From: Petralouisia muris
GTDB taxonomy: Bacteria; Bacillota; Clostridia; Lachnospirales; Lachnospiraceae
Reading direction: 5' to 3'
Length of the DNA stretch: 64,000 nucleotides
NCBI RefSeq assembly: GCF_004793545.1
Contig: NZ_SRYA01000010.1
Coordinates: 1 to 64,000, forward strand
Below the pieces are notes generated by a model that saw only the letters and a program-made list of their open reading frames with translations, was not told where the DNA came from and searched no databases. Positions 59,599 through 64,000 of this stretch are shown piece by piece (position 1 is the first letter of the stretch; the number at the start of each line of letters is the position of its first letter). Both the position numbers and the translations under genes were made by a program.

Positions 59599-60528
59599 AT
59601 GATTAACAAATTAACAGTGAAGATTCAGAAAACGCATGCTCCCATTGTGGTAGGCTTGGACCCTATGTTGGATTATATTCCGGAGCATATTCAGAAAAAA
59701 GCATTTCAGGAGAAAGGAGAGACTCTGGAGGGAGCGGCAGAAGCGATCTGGCAGTTTAACAAAGAAATTGTGGATTATACCTGGGATTTGATTCCTGCCG
59801 TAAAGCCTCAAATTGCAATGTATGAGCAGTTTGGAATTCCCGGTCTTGCGGCTTTTAAAAAGACTGTGGATTACTGCCATGAAAAAGATCTGGTGGTAAT
59901 CGGAGATGTAAAACGGGGAGATATCGGTTCCACTTCTGCAGCGTATGCCGCAGGGCATATCGGAACCGTAACAGTGGGAAGCCAGGCATATCATCCTTTT
60001 GATGAAGATTTTATTACGGTGAATCCTTATCTGGGAACAGATGGGGTGAAACCTTTTGCAGAAGTGTGCCGTAAGGAACAAAAGGGATTATTTATTCTGG
60101 TGAAAACCTCCAATCCTTCCAGTGGGGAATTTCAGGACAGGCTCATTGACGGAAGACCCTTGTATGAGCATGTAGGGGAAAAAGTAGCTCAGTGGAGTGC
60201 AGAGTGTATGGGAGAATCTTACAGTTATATAGGGGCTGTAGTAGGGGCGACTTATCCCGAAATGGGTAAAGTATTAAGAAAAATTATGCCGAAAAGTTAT
60301 ATTCTGGTGCCCGGATACGGTGCACAGGGCGGAAAAGGGGCTGATTTGGTGCACTTTTTTAATGAGGATGGTCTGGGAGCAATTGTAAATTCTTCCAGAG
60401 GAATCATTGCGGCCTATAAACAGGAAGCGTATGCCAAATTCGGGCCGGAACACTTTGGAGAAGCGTCCAGGGCGGCAGTGGAAGATATGAGAAAGGATAT
60501 AGACGGAGCATTGCAGAGCGCACTTTGA
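59599..60528 (+). CDS. pyrF: Orotidine 5-phosphate decarboxylase (type 2)
   Basis: 309 residues, the longer group 2 form. Catalyses OMP to UMP. The catalytic Lys-Asp cluster is in VVIGDVKRGDIGSTSAAYA; phosphate-binding region VPGYGAQGGKGADL and SSRGII near 270. 31 bases after pyrC; AGAGGACC site. Confidence 0.95.
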   Translation: MINKLTVKIQKTHAPIVVGLDPMLDYIPEHIQKKAFQEKGETLEGAAEAIWQFNKEIVDYTWDLIPAVKPQIAMYEQFGIPGLAAFKKTVDYCHEKDLVVIGDVKRGDIGSTSAAYAAGHIGTVTVGSQAYHPFDEDFITVNPYLGTDGVKPFAEVCRKEQKGLFILVKTSNPSSGEFQDRLIDGRPLYEHVGEKVAQWSAECMGESYSYIGAVVGATYPEMGKVLRKIMPKSYILVPGYGAQGGKGADLVHFFNEDGLGAIVNSSRGIIAAYKQEAYAKFGPEHFGEASRAAVEDMRKDIDGALQSAL

Positions 60529-60564
60529 GTTGTTTTGCAGCAGAATTAGATTCAGGAGAAGGTT

Positions 60565-61332
60565 ATGGCAGACAAATTTAAAGAACAGGCAGTTATTATC
60601 CGTCAGGAAGAAATTTCCAGCGGAATTTACAGTATGTGGCTGAAAACAGATAAAATTGCAGGACAGGCAAAACCGGGGCAGTTTTTGTCTGTGTATTGCC
60701 GTGAAGGGAGCAGGCTTTTGCCACGTCCCATCAGTTTGTGTGAAATAGACCAAGAGGATCAGGCGGTTCGGATTGTATACCGTGTTGCAGGAAAAGGAAC
60801 TGAGGAATTGTCAGAGATGAGAACCGGAGGAAGCTTGGAGGTGGTAGGGCCACTGGGCAACGGGTTTCCGCTAAAAGAGAAAAAAGCATTTTTGATTGGG
60901 GGCGGCATTGGGATTCCGCCTATGCTGCAATTGGCAAAAGAGCTGCAATGTGAGAAGCAGATAATTTTGGGATATCGGGATTCCCTGTTTTTGCAGAAGG
61001 AATTTAAAAGACAGGGAAAATTGTATGTGGCAACGGAAGACGGAAGCTTTGGCGTTGAGGGGAATGTGCTGGACGCCATTCGGGAAAACGGACTGGATGC
61101 GGAGATTATTTATGCCTGCGGGCCCGCGCCTATGTTGCGGGCAGTGAAAGCTTACGCCAGGGAAAAGAAAATCGAATGCTGGGTTTCTCTGGAAGAGCGG
61201 ATGGCTTGCGGAATCGGCGCATGTCTGGGGTGCGTCTGTCAGTCCAGAGAAAAGGACAGCCATACCAATGTAAATAACAAAAGGATTTGCAAGGAAGGCC
61301 CGGTATTCCGTGCAGAGGAGGTGGAGTTTTAA
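60565..61332 (+). CDS. pyrK: Dihydroorotate dehydrogenase B, electron-transfer subunit
   Basis: 255-residue FAD and 2Fe-2S protein that passes electrons from dihydroorotate (via PyrD) to NAD+. FAD-binding RPISLCEID, NAD domain IGGGIGIPPMLQLAKEL, ACGPAPML, and the cluster Cys residues in MACGIGACLGCVCQ plus Cys in RICKEGPVF. It overlaps the pyrD start by one base (TAATG). Confidence 0.95.
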   Translation: MADKFKEQAVIIRQEEISSGIYSMWLKTDKIAGQAKPGQFLSVYCREGSRLLPRPISLCEIDQEDQAVRIVYRVAGKGTEELSEMRTGGSLEVVGPLGNGFPLKEKKAFLIGGGIGIPPMLQLAKELQCEKQIILGYRDSLFLQKEFKRQGKLYVATEDGSFGVEGNVLDAIRENGLDAEIIYACGPAPMLRAVKAYAREKKIECWVSLEERMACGIGACLGCVCQSREKDSHTNVNNKRICKEGPVFRAEEVEF

Positions 61333-62234
61333 TGAACACAAAAGTGAATTTGGCAGGCGTTACATTGAAAAATCCCGTAATGACAGCTTCAGGAACTTTT
61401 GGATCCGGAGCGGAATATGCGGAATTTGTGGATTTGAATAAGCTGGGGGCGGTGGTGACAAAAGGTGTTGCCAATGTGCCCTGGGAGGGCAATCCCACGC
61501 CCAGGATTGCAGAGACCTACGGCGGAATGCTCAATGCAGTGGGACTTCAGAATCCGGGCATTGATATGTTTGTGGCGCGAGATATTCCTTTTTTGACCAA
61601 ATATGACACAAAAATTATCGTAAATGTATGCGGCAGAACCGCGGAGGATTACTGCGAGGTGGTAAGGCGTCTGGCAGAACAGCCGGTGGATATGCTGGAA
61701 ATCAATATTTCCTGCCCTAATGTGGAAGCGGGAGGCATTGCTTTTGGACAGAATCCGAAAACCGTAGAGGCTATCACAAAAGAAGTGAAAAAATATGCCA
61801 AACAGCCGATTATTATGAAATTAAGCCCCAATGTCACTGATATTACTGAGATGGCAAGGGCGGCGGAAGCAGGAGGGGCAGATGCGGTTTCCTTAATCAA
61901 TACTATTACCGGCATGAAGATAGATATTCATCGAAGAACCTTTGCCCTTGCCAATAAGACCGGAGGGCTCTCCGGCCCTGCCATTCATCCTGTTGCGGTG
62001 CGTATGGTATACCAGACCGCCCAGGCAGTAAAGATTCCCATTATCGGCATGGGCGGAATTGCTGCGGCAGAAGATGCGCTGGAAATGATTCTGGCCGGGG
62101 CTACCGCTGTGTCTGTTGGAACAGCTAATTTCCATAATCCTTTGGTCACCATGGAGATTGTCAAAGGTATTCGGGATTATATGGAGCATTATGGGGTAAA
62201 GGATATTACGGAGCTGATTGGCGGTGTGAGGTAG
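61332..62234 (+). CDS. pyrD: Dihydroorotate dehydrogenase B, catalytic subunit
   Basis: 300-residue FMN (beta/alpha)8 barrel (PyrDB, class 1B). The active-site loop is EINISCPNVEAGGIAFGQ with Cys as base; start TASGTFGSGAEYAEF; C-terminal FMN phosphate loop GMGGIAAAEDALEM. Start ATG 61332 is set by GGAGGTGGAG and the overlap with pyrK; a longer frame opens at 61287 inside pyrK. No pyrE follows, unlike many relatives. Confidence 0.95.
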   Translation: MNTKVNLAGVTLKNPVMTASGTFGSGAEYAEFVDLNKLGAVVTKGVANVPWEGNPTPRIAETYGGMLNAVGLQNPGIDMFVARDIPFLTKYDTKIIVNVCGRTAEDYCEVVRRLAEQPVDMLEINISCPNVEAGGIAFGQNPKTVEAITKEVKKYAKQPIIMKLSPNVTDITEMARAAEAGGADAVSLINTITGMKIDIHRRTFALANKTGGLSGPAIHPVAVRMVYQTAQAVKIPIIGMGGIAAAEDALEMILAGATAVSVGTANFHNPLVTMEIVKGIRDYMEHYGVKDITELIGGVR

Positions 62235-62289
62235 AAAATTTTTTGGAAATATCAGAAAAAAAGCATAGGAATTATGGAAAGAGGATAAA

Positions 62290-62931
62290 ATGATTGAAAA
62301 TTTCAGGTATATCAGCCCATGGAATGATTTTGAAGATGCAATTAAGGAAATGAAAGATGTACTGAAAAAGAAGCAGGCATATTGGGCAGTTGGGTTTATA
62401 GATGAATTTGATTTGTATATTGATAATGCAGCGGCAGAAAAAATGGAAAAAAAAACATTGGACATTATATATGATGAAATTCTATATTTGCTGAAATGGA
62501 AGTTAGAAAAAAGAAAATTCAGGGAAGATGATATCCGTATGGCAATTTCTGCAGCAGATGATGAAATATCCGAAGAAGAAGAGGATTTACTGGTAAAGGC
62601 TGTATATAATAAATTTGAGCTGGTTCAGGATGCATTTGAGATAGATAGACTGATGGCGCGCTATAATCTGAAACAGAATACGGTAAGTCCCAAATTGTCT
62701 GATTTGAGATATGATATTGGCGCTTATTATATGCCAGATGGTTCCAGTGTTAATTGTGCACATGTAAATATGGCATGTAAGAAAAAGCTGAATGGAACTG
62801 ACAGGGAAAATGGGGAAATTACATTTATCTGTGATGAGGAGGATATTGACTTCTGGATTGGGCATTTGGAAGAAATGAAACAGAAGATAAGGGAGTGTAA
62901 AAATGGAGATATCGCAAAACAAATTAAATAA
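62290..62931 (+). CDS. Hypothetical protein 1 of an AT-rich operon
   Basis: 213 residues, no signal or membrane segment, acidic. N-terminal 70 residues mostly helical (EDAIKEMKDVLKKKQAY), then an acidic helix pair (DDEISEEEEDLLVKAV), and a C-terminal segment with one Cys-His (VNCAHVNMACKKK). I do not recognise it. An AAGAGGAT site precedes ATG 62290. Its last 29 bases overlap the next gene, so the genes are coupled. Base composition is clearly more AT-rich than the pyr operon before it. Confidence 0.6.
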   Translation: MIENFRYISPWNDFEDAIKEMKDVLKKKQAYWAVGFIDEFDLYIDNAAAEKMEKKTLDIIYDEILYLLKWKLEKRKFREDDIRMAISAADDEISEEEEDLLVKAVYNKFELVQDAFEIDRLMARYNLKQNTVSPKLSDLRYDIGAYYMPDGSSVNCAHVNMACKKKLNGTDRENGEITFICDEEDIDFWIGHLEEMKQKIRECKNGDIAKQIK

Positions 62932-63271
62932 TACATATTTTGTAGATCAGGAAAGCTTTTTCAAAAGCGCTATTATGATGAAGATGGACAGCTTGGAAGA
63001 GCAGATTCTGGATTTGAACAATGAAATAAATAATATGAAGGATTTGGTTTTCTTGGAAAAGGGTGAAAAAAATAAACGTTTTTCTTTAGAAAACAAAAGA
63101 AAAAAGGAAAATAATATCATTTCCTGTGTACCAAATGATTGGAAGGAGGCACAGAAAATAGTCGCTCGCGCAATTGAGATATTATCAGAATGGGGAGAAA
63201 CGGAAGATATGAGAATGCAGGTTCAGTATGCGGCGCTTGTTGTAGGAAAAATAGATAATTTAAAAAAATAG
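62903..63271 (+). CDS. Hypothetical protein 2, possible -1 frameshift product
   Basis: 122 residues by standard reading, with a coiled-coil-like helix at 28-50 and a basic stretch around 60. It stops at TAG 63269-63271 immediately after TTTAAAAAAA. In the -1 frame the sequence continues without interruption for 74 codons (IEIIRFDEVRNKV..., ending LQTMPAWE) to 63492, giving about 196 residues. The extension has no convincing start of its own. A GGGAG site lies before ATG 62903. Unknown function. Confidence 0.55.
   Translation: MEISQNKLNNTYFVDQESFFKSAIMMKMDSLEEQILDLNNEINNMKDLVFLEKGEKNKRFSLENKRKKENNIISCVPNDWKEAQKIVARAIEILSEWGETEDMRMQVQYAALVVGKIDNLKK
63259..63268 (+). promoter_or_regulatory. Double slippery sequence before a stop codon
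   Basis: In the reading frame, T-TTA-AAA (63259-63265) and A-AAA-AAA (63262-63268) both fit the X-XXY-YYZ rule for -1 frameshifting, with TAG directly after. An extra A would equally join the two frames. Confidence 0.45.
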
Positions 63272-63492
63272 AAATCATACGTTTTGATGAGGTCAGAAAT
63301 AAGGTTTGCACTTTGTTAAAAAATGTTATCCGATTGAATATTGCGGATAAAATGTTTTCAAGGGAGCAAGTACAGTTGTTAAAAGATGGATTTTTATTGA
63401 TATCGGAAGAAAAGCTGCAGAAAGAGGATCTGCTTCAATTAAACAGAAAGCTGCGAACAGAAGGCTTGCAGACTATGCCTGCATGGGAATAG
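63268..63492 (+). CDS. Shifted-frame extension of hypothetical protein 2
   Basis: An open -1 frame of 74 codons with protein-like composition: a helical KVCTLLKNVIRLNIADKMF, then REQVQLLKDGFLLISEEKLQKEDLLQLNRKL. No ATG or GTG with a ribosome site lies at its beginning; the only ATG (63350) would cut off the first third. It ends 3 bases before the next gene. Confidence 0.5.
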   Translation: MEIIRFDEVRNKVCTLLKNVIRLNIADKMFSREQVQLLKDGFLLISEEKLQKEDLLQLNRKLRTEGLQTMPAWE

Positions 63493-63495
63493 GTT

Positions 63496-64000
63496 ATGGA
63501 TTTACTATTGGATACAACGATACAAATTGATCGGATTACCGGCTCAAAAGAACGGAAAGAAGCAGTAGAGAAAATCTTGAAAGATAACAAACTATACTGT
63601 ACTACTTATGTTTTAGGAGAGTATTATTCAAATATTGTCAATGATTTGGTGACGTTGTATAGTCTGTTCTTGGTGGATAAAGATATCGGAGAGACTGGTA
63701 AACGTATTACAGAAAAGGTGTTTGGGAGAAGTCAGTCGCGAGTGTCAAAATTGTATGCAAATATTTTGGATATGTGTAATTTTGATGTCGATGAAGTGGA
63801 AGATACATTTCAATTGTATATGGATTTGATACAGGATGAATTTTATCTAAATCTGGAAGAAGTGCTGAATAAAACGAAATGCGTACGTGCAGAAAGAAAA
63901 ATTGCATATGAAGATGGAAGGCCTGTTCTTTCCAATGCCAGATGTAGGAAAGGTGAGGAAAATTGTGATATCTGTCTTTTGTGGAAAGAAGCAGAACAGG
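63496..64000 (+). CDS. PIN-like protein, runs off the window
   Basis: At least 168 codons from ATG 63496, open to the edge. The start (DLLLDTTIQIDRI, then LYCTTYVLGEYYSNIV) resembles a PIN-domain ribonuclease, with Asp in the first strand and an acidic residue in LGEYYS, but the classical LLDTN has Thr for Asn. The visible C-terminal part has a Cys cluster (RCRKGEENCDICLLW) that could bind metal. Weak GGGA site. Fourth frame of the AT-rich operon. Confidence 0.5.
   Translation, partial: MDLLLDTTIQIDRITGSKERKEAVEKILKDNKLYCTTYVLGEYYSNIVNDLVTLYSLFLVDKDIGETGKRITEKVFGRSQSRVSKLYANILDMCNFDVDEVEDTFQLYMDLIQDEFYLNLEEVLNKTKCVRAERKIAYEDGRPVLSNARCRKGEENCDICLLWKEAEQ

Noticed and set aside
61287-61331. Earlier pyrD start inside pyrK
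   Set aside because: No ribosome site there, while ATG 61332 follows GGAGGTGGAG and matches the usual PyrD N-terminus.

Overview
The window looks like a chromosomal segment of a Lachnospiraceae-type Clostridium (Firmicutes, Clostridia). The reasons are moderate GC, strong GGAGG-type ribosome binding sites, TTGACA/TATAAT promoters, a pyrK-pyrDB type dihydroorotate dehydrogenase, a KtrAB potassium system, CheA/CheB/CheR chemosensing genes without flagellar genes nearby, and many two-component systems. Genus and species cannot be fixed from the sequence alone.

Layout. 0.1-4.0 kb: a tyrosine recombinase and two paralogous exported proteins of unknown function. 4.1-5.8 kb: two adjacent minimal-nucleotidyltransferase genes, each carrying one inactivating change. 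6.0-6.9 kb: an sdpRI-like autorepressor/membrane pair with two operators around its promoter. 7.1-10.1 kb: a large superfamily 1 helicase with extra end domains. 10.2-12.1 kb: a BlaI/BlaR1-like pair. 12.35-13.8 kb: a decayed DUF262 + AAA-ATPase module running directly into eutH. 13.8-21 kb: EutH, an AgrA/AgrC-like pair, an Hpt protein with a double-receiver hybrid kinase, and (21.06-22.0) cysK. 22.3-27.4 kb: a complete five-gene peptide/nickel-type ABC transporter. 27.5-30.5 kb: tRNA-Arg, a DUF1700/HAAS membrane protein and a 757-residue cyclic-nucleotide-binding-fold protein. 30.7-34.2 kb (minus strand): response regulator, ABC ATPase, permease and kinase of a peptide-antibiotic-resistance type module. 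34.5-40.4 kb: an Asn-rich repeat protein, rhodanese, RNA methyltransferase, papain-like protease, amidase, RdgB and a YfcE phosphoesterase.

40.6-41.3 kb holds seven tRNA genes on the plus strand. Immediately after them (41.3-44.75 kb) lies a decayed accessory island: an IS110 transposase remnant with its GC-rich non-coding left end, a Rpn/PD-(D/E)XK transposase remnant, a solute-binding-protein tail, a glycoside-hydrolase tail, and then an intact unusual HPr protein. 45.2-54.2 kb is a chemosensory/signalling block (PAS kinase with an Hpt-like tail, REC-HD regulator, CheR, CheB, REC protein, CheA, CheW and an MCP with no external sensor). 54.4-58.2 kb: VOC protein, KtrB/KtrA, PAP2 phosphatase, DUF1653 protein. 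58.3-62.2 kb: pyrC-pyrF-pyrK-pyrD. From 62.3 kb to the edge runs an AT-rich operon of unknown function with a probable frameshift site and a PIN-like protein that leaves the window.

The best candidates for new biology are the unknown 62.3-64.0 kb operon with a double slippery site directly before a stop codon; a three-copy hairpin repeat (7.0, 22.1 and 26.7 kb); the HPr paralog with Glu at position 46; the helicase with WYL-like and nuclease-like ends; and the IS110 left end, which may still encode a bridge RNA. All functional calls are from reading motifs; no database search was run.
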